DNA of 64,000 bases from Scandinavium sp036271055 (GCF_036271055.1 NZ_DATBBJ010000063.1:163958-227957), one strand, 5' to 3'; positions 44,672 through 52,813 are shown, counted from the first letter of the stretch. Notes: generated by a model not told the origin, from the letters alone. Numbers and translations are program-made.

Positions 44672-46660
44672 ATGAGTGACATTATCTATCTCAGGTTGAC
44701 GGGTGAACAGCAAGGGGAAATATCAGCTGGTTGTGGAACCGAAAAATCACTGGGTAACCGCTTTCAATATCGACATGAAAATGAGATCAAGGTTAATAAA
44801 CTGGATGCCGGCTTCCGAAGTTCCGGGTACGGTGTAAGCGATAAGCGGCTACGCTTTATCAAACCAATAGATAAAAGCTCGCCTTTGCTGGCAAACGCGA
44901 TAAACAACAACGAGAAGCTCAAGCTTAGCTTCGACTTTTATCGCGTGAGTCGAACCGGTCATCTGGAAAAATATTATCATATCGAACTGCGTGGCGCGGC
45001 GGTTCAGGCCATTTCGACATCATTTGTTCTTGATAAGCTGGATGAAGAAAGTATTACTGTCAATTATGAATATATTCGCAGTAAACATCTTATTGCCAAC
45101 ACTGAATTCAGCAACCTGATCCTGCCAGATAATTACCCGCAGCTTTTTCCGGCGAATGAAATACGCCAGCCCGACAAGCGTAATATAACGTTAACTCTTG
45201 GCGTCTTTTTTGACGGAACCGGTAATAACGCGGTGAATACGCTCAATATGCTAACGGCCTGCACCGCCGCGCATTTCGACCTTTCTGACCCCGATGCCGC
45301 AAGTATTCTCGCCCGCACCGCGCAAGAGAAAATGGGCGTATCGGGAACCGGCGCGACGAGCTACACCGGCGGCTATACGAATATTCACTGGTTGAATCAA
45401 TTATACAAAACGGACCTGCCGATCGATTCCGGCCAGGCGCAGACGGCGATTTATATTGAAGGCATCGGCACCGAAGCGGGAAAACCGGACAGTATGGTCG
45501 GCCTCAGTTTTGGCGTGGCAGATACCGGGGTGATTGCGAAGACGGATATTGCGGTGAAGCAGATTGCAGGGGCATTGAAAAATTTCTTTGATGATATAAG
45601 AGAATTTGTGTCCGTACCTTCACTCAAAATCACCTCGTTAAAGTTTGATATTTTTGGCTTTAGCCGCGGAGCCGCGGCAGCCCGTCATTTCGCAAATCGC
45701 GTACAATCCCAAGACGTGGCGATTATTAACGCCATTCGCCAGGGTATGAGTGGCATTGAATATGCAGGCGCACCAGCCGGGAAAACCCGCTTTATCGGTA
45801 TTTTTGATACCGTTGCTGCCATCGGCACCCCGCAAAACGGTCTGAATCCTCATACTGCAGATACCGGCAATGTGAACATCGTTCTGCGCCCTGGTGTTGC
45901 GGAAAAAGTGTTTCATATCACCGCACAGCATGAGTGTCGTTTTAACTTCGCGCTCAACAGTGTGAAACCTGCATGGCCTGAACTCGCGTTGCCTGGTGTT
46001 CACTCGGACATCGGCGGCGGTTATCTGCCTGCGGTGCGCGAAAATGTCTATCTGACTCGTCCGGAAGCGGAAACTGTGCCCCTGGCAACTCCGCCTGAGA
46101 AAACGCGGGCTTACCATCACACAATACAGCAGTTACCAATACTTGGGGCTGCCACCGCATTAGCACCAATCATACGTACCAATGACATCAGCGCAGACGT
46201 CTGGGCTGATGAGAGAATGCCAACAGACCCCGTAAAGGGCATGCAAAAGCGAGTATTTGCGGCGTTGACAATGAAAGAGCGGGTCGTGAAAAACGATTGG
46301 TCGAAGGTGGTACTGCGGGTGATGATTGCGGCGGCAGAGGATGCAGGTGTGGTGTTTAACGAACTTAGCACTAACGATGCGCTAAATCTTTCGTCAGATC
46401 TATTAGCCCTAAATGAGAAAGCAATCATCGCAGGGAAAGAAAGCCGCTCAGGAGGCGGGGGGGTAAGTTTTAATCAACAGGAAATTGAACTTATCGCTCG
46501 CGACTTAATTCACTGTTCAGCAAGCTGGAACAGTATTACTTTCGATAGAAAAGGTAAAAATTACGGCGGTACTTCAATGTCAGAGCTATTGGGGTTTATT
46601 AATAGGCCCGACGAAAACTGGCAGCGAACAATTTACAATATGGATGGAAATAAAAAATGA
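44672..46660 (+). CDS. Hcp-Tle1 fusion: type VI secretion effector with phospholipase domain
   Basis: A 662-residue evolved Hcp. Residues 1-~155 are an Hcp tube protein: IYLRLTGEQQGEISAGC, GNRFQYRHENEI and KPIDKSSPLLANAINNNEKL, then SFDFYRVSRTG. Residues ~168-600 are a DUF2235/Tle1 lipase: TLGVFFDGTGNNAVNTL (~176), nucleophile elbow GFSRGAAAARHFANR (Ser331), likely Asp379 (GIFDTVAAIG) and His444 (PGVHSDIGGGYLP). Predicted to be loaded into the T6SS tube and to hydrolyse target-cell phospholipids. AAAAGGACGTCATTA precedes the ATG and TATACT at 44609-44614 may be the -10. It overlaps the first DUF2931 gene by 4 bp. No T6SS structural genes are nearby. Confidence 0.88.
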   Translation: MSDIIYLRLTGEQQGEISAGCGTEKSLGNRFQYRHENEIKVNKLDAGFRSSGYGVSDKRLRFIKPIDKSSPLLANAINNNEKLKLSFDFYRVSRTGHLEKYYHIELRGAAVQAISTSFVLDKLDEESITVNYEYIRSKHLIANTEFSNLILPDNYPQLFPANEIRQPDKRNITLTLGVFFDGTGNNAVNTLNMLTACTAAHFDLSDPDAASILARTAQEKMGVSGTGATSYTGGYTNIHWLNQLYKTDLPIDSGQAQTAIYIEGIGTEAGKPDSMVGLSFGVADTGVIAKTDIAVKQIAGALKNFFDDIREFVSVPSLKITSLKFDIFGFSRGAAAARHFANRVQSQDVAIINAIRQGMSGIEYAGAPAGKTRFIGIFDTVAAIGTPQNGLNPHTADTGNVNIVLRPGVAEKVFHITAQHECRFNFALNSVKPAWPELALPGVHSDIGGGYLPAVRENVYLTRPEAETVPLATPPEKTRAYHHTIQQLPILGAATALAPIIRTNDISADVWADERMPTDPVKGMQKRVFAALTMKERVVKNDWSKVVLRVMIAAAEDAGVVFNELSTNDALNLSSDLLALNEKAIIAGKESRSGGGGVSFNQQEIELIARDLIHCSASWNSITFDRKGKNYGGTSMSELLGFINRPDENWQRTIYNMDGNKK

Positions 46661-47316
46661 AAAGAGCAAAACTGCTTTTAACTGCTTTACTTCTGACGCT
46701 CTCTGGCTGCCATTCTGGTGAACCAACAACACCCGAAGGAACAGGTGAAATGCCCTACGGGATGTGGGAGTTTGCTTTCTTTACCCCCAAATCTCTACCT
46801 GCCGATGTGGTCTATGTCGGCATTATTGATAATAGAAAGATCCTTTATTCATTCAGAACACTCGATAGTGTGCAAGACAGCTGGGTAACAGTGGATACTT
46901 GGAGTAACAAAGTAAGACGACATGCACTATTCAATAAAGCCCGGCATCCTCCAGTTGCTATGCTGATTTGCTGGGACTCAACCATAGATAAAAAAACCTA
47001 CGAGACAAAGGCTATTTTCCCCGAGTCGATGCGTGAAAGAATGAGTGTTTCAACAGGACTCGATAGCTACGGCGAAAAAGCTTGGTACAACACCTTATTA
47101 TTTGGACTTGCTCCTGGAGGGAAGGTCAAAATCTGGCTGCAGAATACAGTTGGTGGCAACGGGAGCCTGCCGATAGAACCGGTAAAAATTGTCACAGTGT
47201 CGGGGGAAAAATTAGAGGGCTGCAAAGGCATCACGCAGCACACTCAAGGCTATCGATATACCAAAACGACGGAAGATTTTATAAAAGGAAAAACTTATCC
47301 GTACGGCGATTGGTGA
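46657..47316 (+). CDS. DUF2931 lipoprotein, probable immunity protein (copy 1)
   Basis: A 219-residue lipoprotein: signal peptide KLLLTALLLTLSGC with the lipidated Cys at about 18, then an acidic/Thr-rich linker and a beta-rich DUF2931 domain. It ends GKTYPYGDW. The start overlaps the effector stop (ATGA). Membrane-anchored periplasmic lipoproteins next to Tle-type T6SS lipases are typically immunity proteins that bind and block the cognate enzyme; that role here is inferred from position. The region is more AT-rich than the core genes. Confidence 0.8.
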   Translation: MKRAKLLLTALLLTLSGCHSGEPTTPEGTGEMPYGMWEFAFFTPKSLPADVVYVGIIDNRKILYSFRTLDSVQDSWVTVDTWSNKVRRHALFNKARHPPVAMLICWDSTIDKKTYETKAIFPESMRERMSVSTGLDSYGEKAWYNTLLFGLAPGGKVKIWLQNTVGGNGSLPIEPVKIVTVSGEKLEGCKGITQHTQGYRYTKTTEDFIKGKTYPYGDW

Positions 47317-47356
47317 GGCTGGATGTAATGGTTGGAAGCATGGATGGAAATAAAAA

Positions 47357-48028
47357 ATGAAAAGAACACGAGTAATTTTTGCAATTTTATTCCTGGCGCT
47401 CTCTGGTTGTCATTCGGGCGTACCAACAACACCAGAAGAAACAGGTGAAATGCCATATGGCAAGTGGGGGTTTGCATTTTTTACTCCGAAAGCACTTCCC
47501 GCCAGAGTGACGTATGTTGGAATCATTGATGCTAAAAAAATTCTTTATTCTTTCAGTAATCTCGACAAAACGGAAAATGATTCTGAAAGCAGTGGGAAGT
47601 GGAATAAACGCTATACACGCTTCGCACAATTTAACAAAGCCCTGCATCCACCGGTTGTGATGATGTTTTGCTGGGATTCGATTATTGATAAAAAAACGTA
47701 TGAAACACGGGTCACGTTTTCAGAATCTTTAAGGAAAAGAATGAGCTTATCTTCAGGGAAAAGTAGGTATGCAGAAACTATATGGTATAGCACTCTACTG
47801 TTTGGTCTTGCCCCGGGAGGTACTGTCAAAATTTGGTTGCAAAAGAATAGAGGGGGAGGTGAGAACTTGCCTGTGGAGCCCCAAAAAATCACCACGCTGT
47901 CTGGCGATAAACTGGATGGCTGTAAAGGGATTACATTGGCAAATTTTGATTACGATATCCCGGATGGCTACACACAAGAAACTAAAGATGCCATCAAAGG
48001 AAAAACATACCCCTATGGCGACTGGTGA
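47357..48028 (+). CDS. DUF2931 lipoprotein, probable immunity protein (copy 2)
   Basis: A 223-residue paralogue of the preceding gene with the same lipobox (LALSGC), the same PTTPEETGEMPYG segment and the same C-terminal GKTYPYGDW, but clear divergence in between. The 17 nt before its ATG repeat the 3' end of the effector gene (codons for MDGNK), so the duplicated unit included the effector tail. It may protect against a variant effector or be an orphan immunity gene. A terminator follows. Confidence 0.8.
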   Translation: MKRTRVIFAILFLALSGCHSGVPTTPEETGEMPYGKWGFAFFTPKALPARVTYVGIIDAKKILYSFSNLDKTENDSESSGKWNKRYTRFAQFNKALHPPVVMMFCWDSIIDKKTYETRVTFSESLRKRMSLSSGKSRYAETIWYSTLLFGLAPGGTVKIWLQKNRGGGENLPVEPQKITTLSGDKLDGCKGITLANFDYDIPDGYTQETKDAIKGKTYPYGDW

Positions 48029-48060
48029 TTTGTGAACTTCCTCACCGTCATCTTATTTTC

Positions 48061-48089
48061 AAACCAACCCGCCTGCTGGCGGGTTTTTT
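48061..48089 (+). terminator. second copy of the glyS-type terminator
   Basis: Identical for 29 bp to 44511-44539: the same AACCCGCC/GGCGGGTT stem and six T. It ends the effector-immunity operon and forms the right boundary of the cassette. Confidence 0.93.
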
Positions 48090-48106
48090 ATGGTTACGGT
48101 TGTGCA

Positions 48107-48237
48107 GATCAGTTTTCGGTTCGCCGGATGGTGGCTTTTGCCTTGCCCGGCCTACGATCCGGCTATAACAATGTCGGCATTTTTACGGATGTGCCGATTT
48201 TCACGTAGGCCCGTGCAAGCACAGCACCGCCGGGCAA
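48107..48237. repeat. REP/BIME-type palindrome cluster
   Basis: Contains several REP-like units: GCCGGATGGTGGC near 48123, GCCCGGCCTACGATCCGGC near 48147, GTCGGCA/TGCCGA arms near 48174-48200, and GTAGGCCC to CCGCCGGGC near 48206-48235. It separates the effector cassette from the convergent phage-type gene. No coding content is seen in 48090-48237. Confidence 0.75.
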
Positions 48238-48696
48238 TCAGTACCATTCTTCCAGACTGACTACACCATATTCCGTGCTGAGCCAACGCGGTGCTTTAAG
48301 CGTTCCCGCGAAATAGCAAACCAGCTCGTGGAGCAAATCGCCCATCACCCGTTCGGTCGTCTGACTGAGTGAACCGCCTATCAGCAGTTGCGTGAGCGTC
48401 TGGCAGTATTGCCCGAGCTGATCGGCCTCGGGTTCAAACGCAGGCTGGGATAGTGGCGGTTCATTTACGGTCAGGCTGGATTTCAAATAATCCGGTATGG
48501 GTTCCAGCAGCGTGGGCTGTAATAACGCCAGACACGCGGAAAGTCGTCCGCAGAGTGCCAGTTTTTGTGTCGGATCGTCGCATTCCACCATCACTTCGGC
48601 AAAGCGCTCGCAGTTGTCTGCCAGCTCGGTGAAATCAGTAGTGTGACTCAGTGGTACGCTGAGTAAAGCGTGGTCAAGCGTTGGGGTTATCGCCAT
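48238..48696 (-). CDS. 152-residue protein of phage-satellite type, function unknown
   Basis: I cannot assign a function. The start at 48696 (MAITPTLDHALLSVPLS) follows CGGAGGCTGCCTCT, a good ribosome-binding site; an in-frame ATG 54 bp upstream lies inside the leader. The sequence is mostly helical, with ADNCERFAEVMVECDDPTQK and LALCGRLSACLALLQP, and ends APRWLSTEYGVVSLEEWY. It resembles, from memory, uncharacterised proteins of P4-like elements. It is preceded by a C4-like antisense RNA with a loop complementary to its ribosome-binding region, an arrangement known from phage P1/P7/P4 immunity circuits. Confidence 0.7.
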   Translation of the reverse strand: MAITPTLDHALLSVPLSHTTDFTELADNCERFAEVMVECDDPTQKLALCGRLSACLALLQPTLLEPIPDYLKSSLTVNEPPLSQPAFEPEADQLGQYCQTLTQLLIGGSLSQTTERVMGDLLHELVCYFAGTLKAPRWLSTEYGVVSLEEWY

Positions 48697-48752
48697 AGAG
48701 GCAGCCTCCGATGAGTGATTTTTATTACCACCACCCGTGAGGTCAATCACCT

Positions 48753-48831
48753 GGTGGCAGACTGAGCGAAGTTGACCTTACCGGCCTCATCGGATACCGG
48801 CGCACCCGAAAGTGCCCTCACTCAGCCCACC
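48753..48831 (-). ncRNA. C4-like antisense RNA in the leader of the 152-residue gene
   Basis: On the minus strand a closing stem pairs GGTGG (48831-48827) with CCACC (48757-48753) and CTGAG (48825-48821) with CTCAG (48766-48762). It encloses two hairpins, GCAC/GTGC with a TTTCG-type loop and CCGG/CCGG (48800-48797 with 48784-48781). The second loop holds TCCGATGAG (complement of 48786-48794), perfectly complementary over 9 nt to CTCATCGGA at the ribosome-binding site of the downstream gene (48715-48707). This architecture matches the C4 RNA that represses icd/ant in phages P1 and P7. It probably lies on the same transcript as its target. Confidence 0.72.
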
Positions 48832-49081
48832 ATTGAGGTGTAGCAGAGCGCACAGCATAAACGCGCTATGCCGCCGATGAAGTTAGCAGGAGGTCAATCC
48901 CGGCACCTGATAGGCAGGTGCGAGGCGACAATACTGCTGACCCGATCTGACGACAACGTTTTTCCGCTATGTCGTTGTGGATATTATCATTTTCACGAGC
49001 ATGCTCGCAAAACCCGATGAAGAATAAGGTTAATGCAGGGTTCTTCGTGACTTGGTCTGTCGGTCTTGCTATTTATAAAGC

Positions 49082-49105
49082 TTGTCATGATAATTGTAAT
49101 GACAA
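49082..49105. promoter_or_regulatory. relBE operator candidate
   Basis: TTGTCAT (49082-49088) and ATGACAA (49099-49105) form a perfect 7-bp inverted repeat, with a nested TTGT/ACAA pair, just upstream of relB. RelB and the RelBE complex repress their promoter through such TTGTxAT-type sites in E. coli. Confidence 0.7.
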
Positions 49106-49132
49106 ACGTAAATACACACCGAGGTGAATACC

Positions 49133-49372
49133 ATGGGAAGCATTAATCTTCGTATTGATGATGACCTGAAGACCCGCTCTTACGCAGCCCTTGAAAAGCT
49201 GGGCGTGACGCCGTCTGAGGCGCTACGACTGATGCTTGAATATATCGCTGACAATGGTCGTCTTCCTTTTAAACAGGCGCTACTCAGTGATGAAGACGCC
49301 GAACTCCTTGAGATTGTTAAGGAACGCCTCCGTGATCCGAAACCAGTGAGAGTGACTCTGGACGACCTTTAA
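49133..49372 (+). CDS. relB: RelB antitoxin
   Basis: Ribbon-helix-helix DNA-binding antitoxin of 79 residues, the E. coli RelB length and nearly identical in sequence: MGSINLRIDDDLKTRSYAAL, then GVTPSEALRLMLEYIADNG. The start at 49133 follows GAGGTGAATACC; an in-frame GTG at 49124 would use the ribosome-binding site itself. The C-terminal part binds RelE. The stop overlaps the relE start by one base. Confidence 0.95.
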   Translation: MGSINLRIDDDLKTRSYAALEKLGVTPSEALRLMLEYIADNGRLPFKQALLSDEDAELLEIVKERLRDPKPVRVTLDDL

Positions 49373-49659
49373 TGGATTATCTTCTGGATTTTGACGAACG
49401 GGCGCTCAGGGAATGGCGCAAACTGGGATCAACCGTTCGTGAGCAGTTTAAAAAGAAGCTGTCGTCGATCCTCAGCGCTCCGAGGATTGAGGCGAATAAA
49501 CTGAGTGGCTTGCCGGACTGTTATAAAATTAAACTTAGACAGTCCGGTTATCGCCTGATTTATCAGGTTCTTGATGACCAGATTGTGGTGTTTGTCGTCG
49601 CTGTTGGCAAACGCGAAAAGTATGAAGTTTATGCCGAGGCGATTCGCCGCATCCTATAG
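49372..49659 (+). CDS. relE: RelE ribosome-dependent mRNA interferase toxin
   Basis: Toxin of 95 residues, the E. coli RelE length, that cleaves mRNA in the ribosomal A site during starvation. It keeps the basic active-site residues: PDCYKIKLRQSGYRLIYQV (Lys52, Lys54, Arg61 region) and GKREKYEVY (Arg81 and Tyr87). It appears intact. It lies between the phage-type gene and yiaG, close to where hokA and cspA are found in E. coli. Confidence 0.95.
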   Translation: MDYLLDFDERALREWRKLGSTVREQFKKKLSSILSAPRIEANKLSGLPDCYKIKLRQSGYRLIYQVLDDQIVVFVVAVGKREKYEVYAEAIRRIL

Positions 49660-49708
49660 CCGAAATAGCAGTAAACAGAACTATTTTTCAATGCGTTATA
49701 AACCAAAA

Positions 49709-49725
49709 CCCCCGCATGGCGGGGG
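49709..49725. terminator. terminator between relE and yiaG
   Basis: CCCCCGC and GCGGGGG pair around an ATG loop. On the minus strand the hairpin is followed by TTTTGG, so it mainly serves yiaG; it may also stop relBE transcription. Confidence 0.75.
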
Positions 49726-49796
49726 CTGGGTACACAAAAGTTAACACTCACTTCTTTTCCCGGTGGCGCTGTGCTGACCGGGAGTGGCAAAACACG

Positions 49797-50087
49797 TTAC
49801 TCCATCAACTGCCGACTTAATCGTGGATCGGCCTGAATCAATCGCATCAGCTTCAGCTCGGCGGGCGACGGTTTCTCTCGTCTCGATTCCCACTCGTGAA
49901 CCATTGCTACGCTGACGCCCATGGCTCGGGCAAAATCATCGATTTTCAAACCGGAGCCTTTACGCAGTTGCTCAAACTCGGTAAAGGCGGTGGGCTTTTG
50001 GGTCAGGGTAATTCTCTGTGAATCGTCTTTGAAAACAATCTGTTCAAGACTGCTCAGCAGTTCAAACATAGGATCTTTATATTCCAT
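49797..50087 (-). CDS. yiaG: YiaG, HTH-type regulator
   Basis: A 96-residue helix-turn-helix protein, the E. coli YiaG length. The C-terminal XRE-like domain reads KGSGLKIDDFARAMGVSVAM, then HEWESRREKPSPAELKLMRL. This is the fold of HigA/MqsA-type antitoxins, but there is no toxin gene adjacent; in E. coli it is also solitary. The E. coli neighbour cspA is absent from this window. Regulon unknown. Confidence 0.93.
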   Translation of the reverse strand: MEYKDPMFELLSSLEQIVFKDDSQRITLTQKPTAFTEFEQLRKGSGLKIDDFARAMGVSVAMVHEWESRREKPSPAELKLMRLIQADPRLSRQLME

Positions 50088-50338
50088 TGAGAACTCCTCT
50101 ACATCACAACGGGATCGTGAACATCTGAGAGCCTTTTAAGAATAGTCAGTAAAATGGGTGAGGGGTGGTAACGGGAGTGATTATTTGTGCGATATATTTC
50201 TCTTGATGCGATTCAGCCTGCCCGAAGTCGCCACTAATTATTTGATAAAGAAACGGGAAAGTTGTTCAGGACTTTTTTTGTAAATCATAAGTAAAAAAGT
50301 GGCAAACGGCGGGAGAGGCCCCGCCGTTATTTTTACCC

Positions 50339-51706
50339 TCAGGCTTTCTGCGTCGCCTCAGGGGCTTCACGGCTGCCGTTACCTGGCCGGCTGTTGGGTT
50401 TGGTCATTGCGTATTTGACCATCAGCGCGCTGGCAGACAGTAACGCCGGGATCGCCAGCAGCATGAAAATGGTTTCAAACGACAGTTGCGCCTGCATCAG
50501 GAACACGCCGCTGAAGGCCCCGAGAATGCCGCCGAAGCGCCCGATGCCGAGCATCCATGCCACGCCGGTTGCCCGGCCTTGGGTTGGGTAGAATCCTGCT
50601 GCGAGCGCCGGCATGGAAGATTGCGCCCCGTTCATGATGCTGCCCGCGATAAAGACCATTACGCCCATCAATACCAGACTGCTGGTGGAGAAACCGACCA
50701 GACAGACGAACACGCCCGTCAACAGCCAGCCAACGGCGACGACTTTGTTCGGATTAAATTTATCCATCAGCGCGCCGAGCACCAGTACGCCAATCCCGCC
50801 GCCGAGCGGGAACAGGGCGGTGACGATTGATGCCTGACTCATGGTCGCGCCCGTTTCGCGGATAAGCAGCGGCAGCCAACTGGTCAACAGATAGAAAATC
50901 AGCAGGCCCATAAAGTAGGTCAGGCAGAGCATCACCGTACCCAACGCATAACGCGGCGAGAAGATAACCCCCAGTGCGGATTTACCCGGCATATTCCCCG
51001 CTTCATGCAGCACAAAGTCAGCCTTTGCAGGCAGCGGGGCGATGCGGCGCAGGATCGTCGCGACCTGTGACGGCGATTTGTTTTTGGCCACCAGATAACG
51101 CACGGATTCCGGCAGCAGGAAAATCAGCACCACTGCCAGCACCAACGGCATTACGCCACCGAGGATCAGCACGCTCTGCCAGCCGTATTGCGGGATAAGC
51201 CAGGCAGAAATGAACCCGCCGAGCGAAGAGCCGATGGGGAAACCAACGAACATCAGGTTCACCAGCAACGCGCGACGGCGTTCAGGTGCATATTCGCTCA
51301 TCAGTGTCGCCGCATTAGGCATTGCCGCGCCGAGGCCAAGCCCGGTCAGGAAGCGTAGCAATGTCAACTGGTTCAGGCTGGTGGCCGCCGCAGTCAGCAG
51401 GCTGAAACCACCGAAAACGAGAATGGAGAGGATCAGCACTTTTTTGCGGCCTATGCGGTCTGCCATCGGGCCTGCGGTCAGCGCGCCGACGGCAAGTCCA
51501 ACCAGCGCAGCACTCATCACCGGGCCGAGCGCCGATTTTTGCACACCCCATTCCTGCACAAGGTCAGAGGCGATATAGCCGATGATGGCGGTATCGAAGC
51601 CATCCATCGCCACGGTGGTAAAGCACAGCACGAGGATCAGCCACTGGTATTTCGTGAACGGATTGTCGTTGATAAAGGCCTGGATATCGGTGGTTGTCTT
51701 GGTCAT
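50339..51706 (-). CDS. MFS aromatic-acid:H+ symporter (AAHS family)
   Basis: Inner-membrane transporter of 455 residues with 12 predicted helices. The AAHS hallmark is visible in FTTVAMDGFDTAIIGYIASDL (one acidic TM1 motif, DGFD), with GPMADRIGRKKVLI (loop 2-3) and PESVRYLVAK in the central loop. Relatives such as PcaK and MhpT import hydroxybenzoates or phenylpropionates. The start at 51706 (MTKTTTDIQ) follows CAGGAATCGCGCC. No aromatic-degradation genes lie beside it, so the substrate is undetermined. Confidence 0.85.
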   Translation of the reverse strand: MTKTTTDIQAFINDNPFTKYQWLILVLCFTTVAMDGFDTAIIGYIASDLVQEWGVQKSALGPVMSAALVGLAVGALTAGPMADRIGRKKVLILSILVFGGFSLLTAAATSLNQLTLLRFLTGLGLGAAMPNAATLMSEYAPERRRALLVNLMFVGFPIGSSLGGFISAWLIPQYGWQSVLILGGVMPLVLAVVLIFLLPESVRYLVAKNKSPSQVATILRRIAPLPAKADFVLHEAGNMPGKSALGVIFSPRYALGTVMLCLTYFMGLLIFYLLTSWLPLLIRETGATMSQASIVTALFPLGGGIGVLVLGALMDKFNPNKVVAVGWLLTGVFVCLVGFSTSSLVLMGVMVFIAGSIMNGAQSSMPALAAGFYPTQGRATGVAWMLGIGRFGGILGAFSGVFLMQAQLSFETIFMLLAIPALLSASALMVKYAMTKPNSRPGNGSREAPEATQKA

Positions 51707-52093
51707 GGCGCGATTCCTGGAAGGAAAATGTGCGATTACCGAACGTAAATCCGTTAATCGTTCATTCAATCAAACCATCCGCGCGCTTTTTCGACAACGG
51801 GGTGGCGGGGGGAAGCGTGCGATTATCGTACGATGGCGCAACGTCAGTGCTTTTCCGGGAGATAAAATAAGCGTAATTCAATAAGTTAAAAATGAAATTG
51901 CTGAAAAGGATAATCTTATAAATTGTGATGAATACAACAAATAATTAACATTATCGTCAGGAGAAGGAAGTGTGCGACTTTTCCCACCACGATTGAAGGA
52001 AAGGGTATCTTGCGAGGCGCTCGTGGACTATCCTTGTCACCGTCAGGCACGTGTGTGCCAGTTTGCGCTTTTTTTGGCTGAAGGAGTATGAAA
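51707..52093. other. intergenic region between the AAHS transporter and yiaF
   Basis: A 387-bp divergent gap, AT-rich in its middle (about 51870-51960). It should carry promoters for both genes. No gene, repeat or clear operator was seen. Confidence 0.45.
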
Positions 52094-52804
52094 ATGGCGA
52101 CAGGAAAGTCCTGCTCTCGCTGGTTTGCGTCTGTTGCGGCGTTATTGATGGTAGTTAGCCTGAGTGGGTGTTTCGATAAAGAAGGCGATCAGCGCAAAGC
52201 GTTCATCGACTTCCTGCAAAATTCCGTGATGCGTAGTGGCGAACGTCTGCCAACGCTGACCACCGATCAGAAAAAACAATTTGGCCCGTTCGTCTCTGAT
52301 TACGCCGTTATCTACGGCTATTCTCAGCAGGTGAGCCAGGCAATGGATGCAGGTCTGCGTCCGGTTGTGGACAGCGTGAATGCGATTCGTGTCCCACAGG
52401 ATTACATGACTCAGCGTGAACCGCTGCGTCAGGCTAATGGTGCGCTCGGCGTGCTGAGCCAGCAGCTGGAAAATGCCAAAATGCAGGCCGATGGCGCGCA
52501 TTCTGCATTGAAACAGAGCGACGACCTGAAGCCGGTCTTTGACCAGGTTTACAATAAAGTCGTGACGCTGCCAGCCAACGCGATTCAGCCGCTGATCCCA
52601 GCCGCGCAGATCTTCACCCAGCAGTTAGTGCAGGTGGGCGATTTCGTCGCGCAGCAGAATACTCAGGTGAGCTTTGTGGCCAACGGTATTCAGTTCCCGA
52701 CCTCTCAGCAGGCGAGCCAGTACAACTCGCTGATTGGGCCGCTGGCGTCTCAGCATCAGGCATTTAATCAGGCCTGGACTGCGGCGGTTAACGCCACGCG
52801 TTAA
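52094..52804 (+). CDS. yiaF: YiaF, DUF3053 lipoprotein
   Basis: Lipoprotein of 236 residues, the E. coli YiaF length, with lipobox SLSGC (Cys at ~26) and a helical DUF3053 domain rich in Gln and Ala. The ATG at 52094 is preferred to the one at 52088: AAGGAG lies 7 nt before the former but directly abuts the latter. Function is unknown. A hairpin terminator follows. Confidence 0.92.
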   Translation: MATGKSCSRWFASVAALLMVVSLSGCFDKEGDQRKAFIDFLQNSVMRSGERLPTLTTDQKKQFGPFVSDYAVIYGYSQQVSQAMDAGLRPVVDSVNAIRVPQDYMTQREPLRQANGALGVLSQQLENAKMQADGAHSALKQSDDLKPVFDQVYNKVVTLPANAIQPLIPAAQIFTQQLVQVGDFVAQQNTQVSFVANGIQFPTSQQASQYNSLIGPLASQHQAFNQAWTAAVNATR

Positions 52805-52813
52805 GATTGACGA

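Noticed and set aside
44672..46660. Part of a complete type VI secretion cluster
   Set aside because: No TssB/C, VgrG, ClpV, TssM or similar genes were found on either side; only the Hcp-lipase fusion and its lipoproteins are present.
44543..49800. Integrated prophage or plasmid
   Set aside because: No integrase, transposase, replication or structural phage gene is present; only a phage-type regulator module and toxin-antitoxin genes.
49797..50087. YiaG as antitoxin of a new toxin-antitoxin pair
   Set aside because: Its fold is antitoxin-like, but no toxin-sized gene is adjacent in the same operon, and the gene is solitary in E. coli as well; relBE is a separate convergent unit.
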